DNA of 64,000 bases from UBA2334 sp964396895 (GCA_964396895.1 CAYNGJ010000022.1:7291-71290), one strand, 5' to 3'; counted from the stretch's first letter, positions 36,401 to 44,725 are shown. Translations and numbers: made by a program. Notes: generated by a model from the sequence alone, not told the origin.

Positions 36401-36872
36401 GGAGTTTTTCCTGGCCGACCTGCGCAATGCCCAGATAGGCAACCTGTCCGCCCTGTCGCTGATGGAAGAAACGCCTCACTTTCAGGCCGCCACGGTGGAC
36501 AGTGGCATGCTCAGCTGGAGCCAAATGTTCAGCCCTCGGTGGTCGGCCTACACCAGGTACCTGTACCAAGATGCCCCCATGCCCGATGGCCGGTCCGTGC
36601 CCTTCATTCCGCGCCACACGCTGGCCCTGGGCACCACCTGGGTGAGCGGCCAGCGCCTCTACCTCAGCACCCGTGCGGTGTACCGCTCGCAGCGGTTTGC
36701 CGACGCACAAAACCTCTACCCCATGGCCCCGGGCTGGCGGCTTGACCTGCTGGCGTTCATGGAGTCCGCTGACAAACGCTGGGGCGTGGGCGCAGGCGCC
36801 CTCAACCTGGGGGGAGGCACCAACCGATTCTCAGCCCGGCGGTATGTGGTGAACGTCCGCTACCGCTTCTGA
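33423..36872 (+). CDS. FecR-domain/TPR/outer-membrane beta-barrel fusion protein
   Basis: 1149 residues from the ATG at 33423. Signal peptide 1-25 (ending AHAA). A FecR-like domain follows at about 55-175 (RVRTGHRSQLGLLLDDETQI ... NTPTATIGIRGTDWDVEV). Then come TPR-type helical repeats at about 220-520 (LVRGLLARRQGQNDATLQAF, GWFGLGSAHTE, YVALTGLGLLRLKQGQP, AVAYWQLGRHQDALATL). From about 640 to the end there is a long beta-rich region ending VVNVRYRF, with a terminal Phe as in outer-membrane barrels. TPR plus barrel recalls the PgaA/BcsC exopolysaccharide exporters, but no synthase is nearby. It is convergent with the HupE-type gene, 28 bases apart. Function is unknown to me. Confidence 0.85.
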   Translation: MLHSFTRCTAALAWAALLCASAHAAPAPLGSARVVHVQGQAEQQDMTAPPWQKLRVEDTLPPNTRVRTGHRSQLGLLLDDETQIRLSQNTQMEIRAVSNQRSALTDLLISVGRAWTQTLRPAHSRLQLNTPTATIGIRGTDWDVEVAPNGNTLLTVFSGTVAFGNAFGQITVTNNEAAVAEVGRAPVKLQLSQPRDRIQWVNALVVDPRRHLGPDGQPTAATPWLQASDQWLVDGDFEQATATLIQGLKSLPRHPDLVAQLARAHILADRVDQGANALADTQNQRDHLSLWLVRGLLARRQGQNDATLQAFARATALAPGDDRGWFGLGSAHTEREDTSPARAALAEALRLAPTGPGYLGELGTLETFSNQFAQADTAFAQALAVNPSDYVALTGLGLLRLKQGQPQVALDHLLRAGLMEPGYARAKTYTAVAYWQLGRHQDALATLTAASALDDKDPVPYLLLAQMHTDLYRPGDAVQASRHAMARMPYLKSLNQLANDQQGRANLGAALAFFGMEDWALELAQQGKLPYWGASHLFLADRYTGDFNKNSQLFKGFLSDPLAFGASNRFTSLVQRPGDHASVDMQLEKNRYELAAPAVTLNGLHHAPFPITYFVKTQRALAWNQPIVAPAFLSDGVPRRREQGIRDFYQADGQGDIRANLSTLALGARPTEKLGIFGYWHADSIGMVGRNAINPYSLYTDTFATRTLLDFRNAQTLLGLSYRWAPQSQTWLLVGQRSLRQRYSDAPALWLRENAFATLISDQRVVQRIDELQLQHTSDLSRQTQLSLGLDFGRERQQSSALSVGQHVERDPATDEIQTNILGSQLVNDFERRFLALRLGVRHQWTPALSVEGKLVANHLRLNVSDDSYFGELLTDENGVQEDTPVSYQNLAGVYRQRPVTPQLGLVFQPNGEWTVRAAYQDWLRPLGVGTLDSVETAGLPAEDHLVKAGGRYRRGAVQASTVWNGDTFVSARWSHARVQNPAVRGIALQTPAEFFLADLRNAQIGNLSALSLMEETPHFQAATVDSGMLSWSQMFSPRWSAYTRYLYQDAPMPDGRSVPFIPRHTLALGTTWVSGQRLYLSTRAVYRSQRFADAQNLYPMAPGWRLDLLAFMESADKRWGVGAGALNLGGGTNRFSARRYVVNVRYRF

Positions 36873-36900
36873 GAAACGGGTGTCAGGACACGGGTTTGCA

Positions 36901-38076
36901 TCAACCCCAGACCCGCTGCACCAGCCACACCGAGGCCACCAGTGCCATGGCCACCGAACCGCCCACCACCACACCCCAGCGGTAAAACGCGGTATGGCGC
37001 AACCACCAAGCCAGTGGCAAAAACACCGCCACGATCGCCAGCTGCCCCAGCTCCACCCCCAGGTTGAAGCCACCGAGTGCCAAGGCCAGTGCCTGGGCGG
37101 GCAGGCCCAAATCCACCAGCACACTGGCAAACCCAAAGCCGTGGATGAGGCCAAAACCAAACGCCAGGCGCCAGCGCCGCACGCCGCCCCAGCCCCAGAG
37201 GTTGTTGAGCGCGGCCAGCACCACCGACAGCGCAATGATCGGCTCCACCACTCGGGCGGGCAGCTCCACCCACTGGAGCACCGCCAAGCTGAGGGTGATG
37301 GAGTGCGCCACGGTGAAGGCCGTCACGACCGCCAACACCTCCCACAGCGCCGTTTTGAAACGCTCCACGGCGACCCACTGCGACACCCGTGCCCGCAGCG
37401 GCACCAGCGGAGCCAGCACCAGCAGACTGAGCAGGAACAGGATGTGGTCAAACCCGATCCAGATGTGCCACACGCCTTCGACCACGTAGTGCGCCAGCGT
37501 GGCCCAGGCGGACGGGCTGGTCAGCGTGGTCAGCTCAGCCGTGGGCCGCTCAGGGCTGAGGATGGCGCTGCGGGGGGCGCTGTCTGCATCGGGTGTGTCC
37601 ACCCGCAACAGACCCCTGTGCAGGTTGTCGCGCTCAAACAGCAGGCCATAGCGCAGCGTCCAGGGCGCATCGGCCTGCTGGGGCGGTGTGGGGCAGGCCA
37701 CACGCCACTCGGTGCTGAGGTGAAAACCCTCGGCGTGCTCAGCGGCCAGCAGGTCACTGGGCGTGAGGGAACAAGCCACCGGACCAGCATCGACTTGCAG
37801 GCCCTGCTGCACCCAGGCGAGCAGTTCGGTCTGACGGGCAGAAACTTCGGCCCAGGTGACGTCGCCACTGCGGTCGGCATCCAGCTCCAGCCACAGGTCG
37901 ACGTCGCGCAAGGGCACGTCCACCCGCAAGGTGGGTGCGCCATCTTGCAGGCCAAAGTGCAGGTAGCTGTTGCTGCTGGCGTGCGCCAAGGCCAAGCTCG
38001 GCAAGGTCAGCCAAACCACGGCGGCCCAGCGACCCAGCCAGTGGCGCCAACCCGTGGGGGTGTACGGCGTGCCCAT
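36901..38076 (-). CDS. HupE/UreJ-2 family membrane protein with an EF-hand-like periplasmic domain
   Basis: 391 residues. Signal peptide 1-31 (ending ALAHA). A periplasmic domain to about 190 carries a canonical EF loop at 66-77 (DADRSGDVTWAE). The C-terminal half has about six membrane segments with the family motif HIWIGFDHILFLLSLL followed by VVTAFTVAHSITL. HupE/UreJ relatives transport nickel or cobalt, but the role of this '-2' branch is not established. The ATG is one base after the stop of the TPR gene, so the two are co-translated. Confidence 0.82.
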   Translation of the reverse strand: MGTPYTPTGWRHWLGRWAAVVWLTLPSLALAHASSNSYLHFGLQDGAPTLRVDVPLRDVDLWLELDADRSGDVTWAEVSARQTELLAWVQQGLQVDAGPVACSLTPSDLLAAEHAEGFHLSTEWRVACPTPPQQADAPWTLRYGLLFERDNLHRGLLRVDTPDADSAPRSAILSPERPTAELTTLTSPSAWATLAHYVVEGVWHIWIGFDHILFLLSLLVLAPLVPLRARVSQWVAVERFKTALWEVLAVVTAFTVAHSITLSLAVLQWVELPARVVEPIIALSVVLAALNNLWGWGGVRRWRLAFGFGLIHGFGFASVLVDLGLPAQALALALGGFNLGVELGQLAIVAVFLPLAWWLRHTAFYRWGVVVGGSVAMALVASVWLVQRVWG

Positions 38077-38077
38077 G

Positions 38078-39370
38078 TCAGCGCCCCCCCTGATCTGTCG
38101 CCAGGCTTTGGCGAAGCTGTGCCAGCAAAGGCTGCAGTTGCGGGTCGGTGTAGCCGGTGGCCGTTGCCCAGTCCAGCACCGGCTGTGCGGCGCGGGGCTG
38201 CTTCAACGCCAGGGCAGCCTCGGCCAGCAGCACGCCATCGGCCGGTTCGCGCTGCTCGGCCCAGTTGGCCTGGGCCAGCTGCAGGCCCTTGGCCACATCC
38301 TGACCACCGCGGATGAAAAACACCATCTGTGGCCGCTCGATCAGGCCTTCGCCCCGTGCCTCCTGCGCGGCCAGACGCTGCGCCACGTTGGCGGCCAGTG
38401 CCGCAGCCTGGGCGGTGTTCAGTGCCCGGTTGGCCAACCACTGCTGCACCAGCAGGGCATCGCTGGGGTTGGGCACATCGACCCAGCGCAGGGCGTTCGC
38501 GTGTTGGCCGCTGGCATTGAGCAGTTCCACCAGCGCCAGGCGAATGCCGTGCGACCGGGGTGCAACGCCCAGGTGCGTGCGCCACACCGCAGCGGCCTGT
38601 GTCGGCAGACCAGCCACCCACAAGGCGTGGCCTTGGTGAAAGCGCAACCAGGCCTGAGCGCCTTCGCCCTGCTGGTTGGGCAAGGCCACCAAGCGGGCAA
38701 ACAGGGGCAACGCCTCGGCCGCGCGCCCGCTGCGGTAGAGCAGCGTGGCTTCACAGGCCTGGCCCTCGTCGGTGCCAAAACGCTGCGCCATGGCCACGCA
38801 GTCGCGGCGGGCAGCCGCCATGTCGGCCAGCAAGAGGTGCAGCGAAAACCGCCACGACCAGGCTTCCGCGCGGTCAGGCTCCAGGGAAATGGCCGCATCC
38901 AGATCGGCCAGCCCACCCACAAAGTCGTGAAATCCCTGCCTCACCAGCCCGCGCATGAAGTGACCGGCAGCGCTCAGTCGCGGCGCGTCCCACCAAGGCA
39001 GCAGCGCGGCCTTGGCCGCACCGTACCAGCGCAAATCGCCCTCATTGAGGCCCTGCACAAAAGCCGCCCGGGCATACCGCACGGCCAGTGCCTCGTCGCT
39101 GGGGTTGCGCCGCCAGGCCCGCTCTGCCTCCCGCCAAGGGGCACCCTGCGGGGTCAGCGCCTGGGCAGAGGGTGACAGCATCACCTGCGACGGCGCTGGC
39201 AATACCCGTGCGGGTAAAGCCCCACTGGCGGCAGCTTGTGCGGGCACACCCGTGGTGGCCAGCCAGGCCAACGCCACTGGCCCCATCCAGACATGGATGC
39301 GTCGGCGCGACGTGGCGCGGTTACAAATGGAAACCCATTTTTCAGCACAGGCATTCAGCGTGAGGGGCAT
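38078..39370 (-). CDS. Secreted TPR protein, partner of the HupE/UreJ-2 protein
   Basis: 430 residues from the ATG at 39370, which follows CCAGGAGAG. Export signal about 27-50 (VWMGPVALAWLATTGVPAQA). The rest is alpha-helical repeats of TPR type (AGHFMRGLVRQGFHDFVGGL, DRAEAWSWRFSLHLLLADM, AWLRFHQGHALWVAGLPTQA, ADGVLLAEAALALKQPRAA). It probably acts as a periplasmic scaffold. Its stop is one base before the HupE-type start. The upstream neighbour is the small secreted peptide gene on the opposite strand. No enzymatic motif was seen. Confidence 0.8.
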   Translation of the reverse strand: MPLTLNACAEKWVSICNRATSRRRIHVWMGPVALAWLATTGVPAQAAASGALPARVLPAPSQVMLSPSAQALTPQGAPWREAERAWRRNPSDEALAVRYARAAFVQGLNEGDLRWYGAAKAALLPWWDAPRLSAAGHFMRGLVRQGFHDFVGGLADLDAAISLEPDRAEAWSWRFSLHLLLADMAAARRDCVAMAQRFGTDEGQACEATLLYRSGRAAEALPLFARLVALPNQQGEGAQAWLRFHQGHALWVAGLPTQAAAVWRTHLGVAPRSHGIRLALVELLNASGQHANALRWVDVPNPSDALLVQQWLANRALNTAQAAALAANVAQRLAAQEARGEGLIERPQMVFFIRGGQDVAKGLQLAQANWAEQREPADGVLLAEAALALKQPRAAQPVLDWATATGYTDPQLQPLLAQLRQSLATDQGGR

Positions 39371-39461
39371 CAACTCTCCTGGTTGGGTTAGCATGGAGGC
39401 GCACAGTGCACGTTCCTGCATTCTGCTGTTTTGATCCAACCCTTGATGAGTTGAGGTGTAT

Positions 39462-39611
39462 ATGAAGCTGATTCTTTCTGCCCTGGTGACCGCTGTGATG
39501 GCCCTGTCCGCTCCCGCTTTTGCTGCCAGCCATGGCGGCGGCAAAATGGACGACAAACCCGATTGCACCAAAAAAGAAAACGCCGAGAAAAAAGAGTGCA
39601 AGAAGATGTAA
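39462..39611 (+). CDS. Small secreted Lys-rich peptide with two Cys
   Basis: A 49-codon gene too short for many annotation pipelines. The signal peptide is textbook (MKLILSALVTAVMALSAPAFA), followed by ASHGGGKMDDKPDC and a Lys/Glu tail with a second Cys (KKECKKM). The mature peptide is about 28 residues and could form one disulfide. GAGGTG lies upstream, and a strong terminator follows 20 bases after the stop, which supports a real transcript. Function is unknown. Confidence 0.7.
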   Translation: MKLILSALVTAVMALSAPAFAASHGGGKMDDKPDCTKKENAEKKECKKM

Positions 39612-39627
39612 GTCTTCTGCCTCAGGC

Positions 39628-39662
39628 ATGAAAAAAGCGACCCTCGGGTCGCTTTTTTCATG
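39628..39662. terminator. Bidirectional Rho-independent terminator
   Basis: A near-perfect palindrome with 17-base arms (CATGAAAAAAGCGACCC and its complement) around a 1-2 base loop. The GC core GCGACCC/GGGTCGC is flanked by A6 and T6, so it can stop transcription both from the small-peptide gene (plus) and from purH (minus). Confidence 0.9.
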
Positions 39663-39698
39663 GATGACCGGGGTCGCCCCCGGGTGCCAACGGTGCGC

Positions 39699-41324
39699 TC
39701 AGTGCCTGAAGTGGCGCACGCCGGAGTACACCATGGCCACGCCACGCTCGTTGGCGGCGTCAATCACCTCTTGGTCGCGCATGCTGCCACCGGGCTGGAT
39801 GACGCAGGTGGCACCTGCATCGACCACCACGTCCAGCCCGTCGCGGAAGGGGAAGAAGGCATCGCTGGCCACTGCGGTGCCCGCCAGTGACAGCCCGGCG
39901 GCCTGCGCCTTGATGCTGGCGATGCGGGCCGAGTCCAAGCGGCTCATTTGCCCCGCGCCCACGCCCATGGTCATGCCGTTGCCGCAGAACACAATGGCGT
40001 TGCTTTTCACGTAGGTGGCCACTTTCCAGGCAAACAGCAGGTCTTGCAGCTGCGCGTCTGTGGGCTGTACCTTGGTCACAACTTTCAGGTCGGCCAGGGT
40101 GAGTTCGTGGTTGTCGGCGGTTTGCATCAGCAGGCCAGAGCCCACGCGCTTCACGTCCACGGCGTTGCGGCCCTGGTCCCAGGCGGTGAGGCCCGCACGG
40201 GCCGCAGCATCAGCGTCATACGAAGCAGGCAGCGCGATTTGCAAAATACGCACGTTGACCTTGGCCTTGAACACGGCCAGCGCCTCAGGCGTGAAGCCAG
40301 GGGCCATCAGCACCTCGACAAACTGCTTCGATACTTGTAGCGCCGTCGCCTCGTCCACGGTGCGGTTGAAAGCAATGATGCCGCCAAACGCGCTGGTGGG
40401 GTCGGTCTGGAAGGCCTTGCTGTAGGCCTCCAGCGGGTGCGCACCCACGGCCACACCGCAAGGGTTGGCGTGCTTGACGATGACGCAGGCGGGTGCCTCA
40501 AAACTCTTGACGCATTCCCAAGCGGCATCGGCATCGGCGATGTTGTTGTAGCTCAGCTCTTTGCCTTGCAGCTGTGTGGCCGTGACCAGCGAACCGGGTG
40601 CGGGGTACAGGTCGCGGAAGAAAGCGGCTTGCTGGTGGGGGTTTTCGCCGTAGCGCAGGTCTTGCAGCTTGATGAAGCGGCCATTGCTTTGCGCGGGGAA
40701 CAGGGTGCGCACGGGCGCGGCTTCCTGCTCGGGCAGGCCGTTGGAGAGGTCGATGGCCGACAGAAAGTCGCTGATGGCGGCGTCGTAGTTGCTGATGCGG
40801 TTGAACGCGGCCACGGCCAGCTTGAAACGGGTGGCATCACTCACTGCCTTGCTGGCTTTCAGCTCGGCCACCACCTCGGCGTACTGGCTGGCGTCGGTCA
40901 GCACGGCCACGTCTTTCCAGTTTTTGGCGGCGCTGCGCACCATGGCGGGGCCACCGATGTCGATGTTTTCGATGGCGTCGGCCAGCGTGCACCCGGCCTT
41001 GGCCACGGTGGACTCAAACGGGTAGAGGTTGACCACCAGCAGGTCGATGGTGTCAATGCCGTGCGTGGCCAGCGCGGCCATGTGCTCGGGCGTGTCGCGC
41101 CGCGCCAGCAGGCCGCCGTGCACCTTGGGGTGCAGGGTTTTGACGCGGCCGTCCAGCATTTCAGGAAAGCTGGTGACTTCGGCCACCTCCGTCACGGGCA
41201 GGCCAGCGTCGGCCAGCAGCTTGGCGGTGCCGCCGGTGGAGATGAGGGCCACGCCCAGGGCGTGCAGCTCGCGCGCCAGGTCAAGAACGCCGGTTTTGTC
41301 GGATACGGAAAGAAGGGCTCGCAT
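39699..41324 (-). CDS. purH: Bifunctional AICAR formyltransferase / IMP cyclohydrolase
   Basis: 541 residues, slightly longer than the usual 525-530. The N-terminal IMP cyclohydrolase (MGS-like) domain begins ALLSVSDKTGVLDLAREL with ALISTGGTAKLLADAG and LHPKVHGGLL. The C-terminal transformylase has RYGENPHQQAAF, VKHANPCGVAVG and the final AFFPFRDGLD. It performs the last two steps of IMP synthesis. It lies downstream of dusB-fis on the same strand, separated by an AT-rich repeat. Confidence 0.95.
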   Translation of the reverse strand: MRALLSVSDKTGVLDLARELHALGVALISTGGTAKLLADAGLPVTEVAEVTSFPEMLDGRVKTLHPKVHGGLLARRDTPEHMAALATHGIDTIDLLVVNLYPFESTVAKAGCTLADAIENIDIGGPAMVRSAAKNWKDVAVLTDASQYAEVVAELKASKAVSDATRFKLAVAAFNRISNYDAAISDFLSAIDLSNGLPEQEAAPVRTLFPAQSNGRFIKLQDLRYGENPHQQAAFFRDLYPAPGSLVTATQLQGKELSYNNIADADAAWECVKSFEAPACVIVKHANPCGVAVGAHPLEAYSKAFQTDPTSAFGGIIAFNRTVDEATALQVSKQFVEVLMAPGFTPEALAVFKAKVNVRILQIALPASYDADAAARAGLTAWDQGRNAVDVKRVGSGLLMQTADNHELTLADLKVVTKVQPTDAQLQDLLFAWKVATYVKSNAIVFCGNGMTMGVGAGQMSRLDSARIASIKAQAAGLSLAGTAVASDAFFPFRDGLDVVVDAGATCVIQPGGSMRDQEVIDAANERGVAMVYSGVRHFRH

Positions 41325-41349
41325 GGGTGATTCTTTGAGGTCAGGTGGT

Positions 41350-41409
41350 CAAAATTACAAACAAAATATGCCTTCAGCGCTTTCCATGAAACGCCTTTAA
41401 GCTACCAAT
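41350..41409. repeat. Dispersed AT-rich intergenic repeat, copy D
   Basis: Contains AATATGCCTTCAGCGCTTTC and TTTAAGCTACCAATAT, matching the CTxxAGCGCTT and TAGCTACC blocks of copy B. It fills the purH-fis gap. Confidence 0.55.
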
Positions 41410-41410
41410 A

Positions 41411-41653
41411 TCAATCCGTCAGGCCGTGTTCCAGCAGCTTCTTGCGCAGGGTGTTGCGGTTCAACCCCAGCCACTGGGCGGCGCGTGACTGGTTGTTCTG
41501 GGCACGTTCCATCACCAACTCCAGCAGTGGCTTCTCAACGGCGCGCATCAGCATGTCGTGCAGGTTGGCAGGCTCGGTGCCGTCCAGGTCGTCGAAGTAG
41601 GTGCACATGTTGGTGCGCACACAGTCCTGCAAGGTCGGGGTCTCTGGGGTCAT
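41411..41653 (-). CDS. fis: Fis-family nucleoid and transcription factor
   Basis: 80 residues. The N-terminal dimerisation part ends in a C-terminal helix-turn-helix NNQSRAAQWLGLNRNTLRKK, the Fis/NtrC-type DNA-binding motif. The ATG overlaps the dusB stop (ATGA); dusB-fis is the conserved gammaproteobacterial and betaproteobacterial operon. Fis bends DNA and controls rRNA and growth-phase genes in relatives. Confidence 0.93.
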   Translation of the reverse strand: MTPETPTLQDCVRTNMCTYFDDLDGTEPANLHDMLMRAVEKPLLELVMERAQNNQSRAAQWLGLNRNTLRKKLLEHGLTD

Positions 41654-42696
41654 GCGGCCATCTTCCAGGGTTCAATCAGGGACTTGCGGAGGCTGCCGGG
41701 CGCGCCGGCATCGGCATCCCATGCGTCAAAAAAATCGGTCACGGCGCGCAACTGGGCGTCGCAACTGGTCACACCGTTGATGTGCTGGCGAAAGGCCAGC
41801 GCACGCTCACCCGCGCCAAACGACTGGGCGTACCAGCCCAGGTGTTTGCGGGCGCTGCGCACGCCGGTGTACTCACCGTACAGGTCGTAGTGTTCGTGCA
41901 GGTGAGCCAGCATCCAGGTTTTCAGCTCGGTGCGGGTGGGTGGTGCCAACTCGGTGCCAGTGGCCAAAAAGTGCGCCATCTCGCGGAAGATCCAGGGCCT
42001 GCCCTGCGCGGCACGACCAACCATGACGGCGTCGGCCCCCGTGCGGGCCAGCACATCGCGCGCGGCCTGGGGGCTGTTGACATCGCCATTGGCCACCACC
42101 GGAATGGCCACGCGGCTTTTGATGTGGGCCACGGTATCGTGCTCGGCAAAACCCTTGTAACCCTGCTCGCGGGTGCGGCCATGGATGGTGAGCATGGCCA
42201 CCCCGGCAGCCTCGGCGGCCTGGGCAATGGCCGGGGCATTTTTGCCCTGCTCGGCCCAGCCGGTGCGCATTTTCAGCGTCACAGGCACACCGTGCGGGAG
42301 GCAGGCGGCCACCACGGCTTCGACGATCTGCAAGGCCAGGGCCTCGTCTTGCATGAGCGCCGAACCCGCCCATTTGTTGCACACTTTTTTGGCGGGGCAA
42401 CCCATGTTGATGTCGATGATCTGCGCGCCCCGGTCAATGTTGTAACGGGCGGCGTCGGCCATCATGGCGGCCTCGGTGCCCGCAATCTGCACCGCAATGG
42501 GTGCCGCCTCACCCTCGTGGTTGGCGCGGCGCGAGGTTTTCAGGCTGTCCCACAGGTCTGGGCGGGAGGTCACCATTTCGCTCACGGCGTAGCCCGCGCC
42601 CAGCTGCTTGCACAGCTTGCGAAAAGGCCTGTCCGTCACCCCCGCCATGGGGGCCACAAACAGGTTGTTGACGAGGGTATGGGGACCGATGCGCAT
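41650..42696 (-). CDS. dusB: tRNA-dihydrouridine synthase B
   Basis: 348 residues from the ATG at 42696. FMN-binding TIM barrel with FVAPMAGVTDRPFR, the catalytic Cys region INMGCPAKKVCNKWAGSAL, LTIHGRTREQGYKG, VVANGDV and VMVGRAAQGRPW. It reduces uridines in the tRNA D-loop. The open frame continues far upstream without a recognisable sequence, so I chose the ATG that gives the family's MRIGPHTLxNN start. Confidence 0.95.
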   Translation of the reverse strand: MRIGPHTLVNNLFVAPMAGVTDRPFRKLCKQLGAGYAVSEMVTSRPDLWDSLKTSRRANHEGEAAPIAVQIAGTEAAMMADAARYNIDRGAQIIDINMGCPAKKVCNKWAGSALMQDEALALQIVEAVVAACLPHGVPVTLKMRTGWAEQGKNAPAIAQAAEAAGVAMLTIHGRTREQGYKGFAEHDTVAHIKSRVAIPVVANGDVNSPQAARDVLARTGADAVMVGRAAQGRPWIFREMAHFLATGTELAPPTRTELKTWMLAHLHEHYDLYGEYTGVRSARKHLGWYAQSFGAGERALAFRQHINGVTSCDAQLRAVTDFFDAWDADAGAPGSLRKSLIEPWKMAA

Positions 42697-42970
42697 GAAA
42701 TCCGAATGCCACACACGCCGTGCCCCGGTGCGCACCGCCACGACAGGGGTACACACACGGCGGACAACGGTGTTGGGGGGAGAAAACCAGGAGGTGCTGA
42801 AAAAAGCAGCACGATTGTAGCCCCGGGCGCTGACACGGCACCCACACATGGGCCCTCGGGCGCGGTGGAGACAGAGCACCCCGCACCGCACGCACGTGGC
42901 AGAAATGTCCTGGCGACAGATGTGGGGCATGGTGCTTTCTATACTCCAGCACCTTTCACACACCCCACCC

Positions 42971-43453
42971 ATGGACGCTTGGATCACCCACCTGTTGCAA
43001 CTCTTCAGCCTGCCCGAGGTGGGCCTGAGCACGGTGTTTGTGGTGGCATTCGTGTCGGCCACGCTGTTGCCCATGGGGTCAGAACCGGCGGTGTTTGCGC
43101 TGGTCAAGCTCAACCCGGAACTGTTCTGGCCAGCCGTGCTGGTGGCCACGGCGGGTAACACGCTGGGCGGTGCCGTCAGTTACTGGATGGGCTTGGGCGC
43201 CCACGCCGCGCTGGACAAGGCGCGCGGCCACGCCACCCATGTGCATGCACTGGACTGGCTGCAGCGCTTTGGTCCCAAGGCCTGCCTGCTGAGCTGGCTG
43301 CCCGCTGTGGGCGACCCACTGTGTGCCGTGGCGGGCTGGCTCAAGATGCCATTCTGGCCCTGCGTGGCCTACATGGCGGTGGGCAAATTGCTGCGCTACA
43401 TCACCATGACCGCGGCGCTGCTGTCGGTGTTCCCCGGCATTTACACGCCCTGA
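42971..43453 (+). CDS. YqaA family membrane protein (SNARE-associated/DedA-like)
   Basis: 160 residues, nearly all hydrophobic with about four membrane segments. The DedA-like core has FVSATLLPMGSEPAVFALV, TAGNTLGGAVSYWMG and LSWLPAVGDPLCAVAGWL. The related DedA/VTT proteins move lipids across membranes; the role of YqaA is unknown. A 274-base upstream gap, divergent from dusB, contains a GTGCTG/CAGCAC hairpin (42794-42812) and no gene. Confidence 0.85.
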   Translation: MDAWITHLLQLFSLPEVGLSTVFVVAFVSATLLPMGSEPAVFALVKLNPELFWPAVLVATAGNTLGGAVSYWMGLGAHAALDKARGHATHVHALDWLQRFGPKACLLSWLPAVGDPLCAVAGWLKMPFWPCVAYMAVGKLLRYITMTAALLSVFPGIYTP

Positions 43454-43467
43454 ACCGGCAGACACAC

Positions 43468-44682
43468 ATGAAACGGCTTGCCTTCATGGTCCGCTCACGG
43501 CGGGCCGACACCCCCGGTGGCCTGCCGCGCGCCCTGTGGGCGTTGCTGCTGGGCAACTTTGTCATCGGCACAGGCGTGATGGTGGTGCCCGGCACGCTCA
43601 ACGACATCAGTACCTCGCTGGGGGTGTCCGTCCCCCAGGCGGGCATGCTGATCACTGCGGGAGCCATCCTCATGGGGCTGAGTGCTCCTGTGCTGGCCAC
43701 GCTGGTGGCTGGCTGGGACAGGCGCCGCCTGCTCGTCGGTTCGCTGCTGTGGTACGGCGTGCTGCTGGGTGCCTGCGCCTTGGCCCCTGACTACGACGCC
43801 TTGCTGCCGTTGCGCGTGCTGGCCATGGTGGCACCTGCGGTGTTCACCCCCCAGGCCGCCGCCAGCGTGGGCCTGATGGTGCCCAGCGAGCGGCGGGGCC
43901 AGGCCATCACCTTCGTGTTTCTGGGGTGGTCGGTGGCGTCGGTCATGGGCATGCCGCTGTCGGCCTGGGTAGGCGGCACGCTGGGCTGGCGCTGGGCATT
44001 TGCCGGCGTGGCGGCAGGCGCCGTGGTGTGCAGTTGGTGGCTGTGGCGCGTGATGCCCAGCGGCATACGCCCTGCGGCCCTGTCACGCCAAGACTGGGGA
44101 AAGGTGCTGGGCTCTGCCCCCTTGGCGCTGGTGATGGCGGTCACGCTGCTGTCGGCTTTCGGCCAATTCACCCTGTTCTCGTACCTGGCCCCCTACCTGA
44201 AGCAGGTGCTGTCGGTCGAGGCCACCAGCCTCTCACTCATGTTCCTGTGGTTCGGGGTGTTCGGGCTCATCGGCAATGTGACGTTGACGCGGCACATCGA
44301 CAAACTGGGGGCACCCCGGGCCGTGCTGCTCACGCTGGGGTTGATGGCGGTGTCGCAGCTGTTGTGGCCGCTGGGCACCTCGTTCTGGACCATGGGGCTG
44401 GTCGTGGTGCCGTGGGCACTGGGCTGTTTTTCAGCCAACTCTGCGCAACAGGCCCGGCTGGTCGGCCTGTCACCCCAACTGGCACCGGCGACGGTGGCAC
44501 TGAACACCTCGGCCATGTACGCCGGACAGGCGATGGGTGCGGCGCTGGGGGGTTGGATGATTGCCGCCGGGCAGATGTTGAACCTGCATTGGGTCAGCCT
44601 GGGCCTGCTGCTCACCGCCATGGGGGCCAGCGTCTGGGGCGCGCGTCGCGCCTCAGCCAGATCACATAAAAATGTAGCTTAG
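43468..44682 (+). CDS. Major facilitator superfamily transporter
   Basis: 404 residues with about 12 membrane segments. The signature after segment 2 reads GWDRRRLLVGSLLW, and the layout resembles the drug:H+ antiporter/arabinose-efflux group (AraJ/YdhP-like). The substrate cannot be told. It starts 14 bases after the YqaA gene, probably co-transcribed. The gene is followed by an AT-rich stretch. Confidence 0.87.
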   Translation: MKRLAFMVRSRRADTPGGLPRALWALLLGNFVIGTGVMVVPGTLNDISTSLGVSVPQAGMLITAGAILMGLSAPVLATLVAGWDRRRLLVGSLLWYGVLLGACALAPDYDALLPLRVLAMVAPAVFTPQAAASVGLMVPSERRGQAITFVFLGWSVASVMGMPLSAWVGGTLGWRWAFAGVAAGAVVCSWWLWRVMPSGIRPAALSRQDWGKVLGSAPLALVMAVTLLSAFGQFTLFSYLAPYLKQVLSVEATSLSLMFLWFGVFGLIGNVTLTRHIDKLGAPRAVLLTLGLMAVSQLLWPLGTSFWTMGLVVVPWALGCFSANSAQQARLVGLSPQLAPATVALNTSAMYAGQAMGAALGGWMIAAGQMLNLHWVSLGLLLTAMGASVWGARRASARSHKNVA

Positions 44683-44725
44683 AATTGTTTATATATAATC
44701 GGTAGATGGCATTTTTACACCCATT

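Noticed and set aside
42794..42812. Terminator upstream of dusB
   Set aside because: GTGCTG/CAGCAC forms a 6-bp stem around an A-rich loop but no T run follows on either strand.
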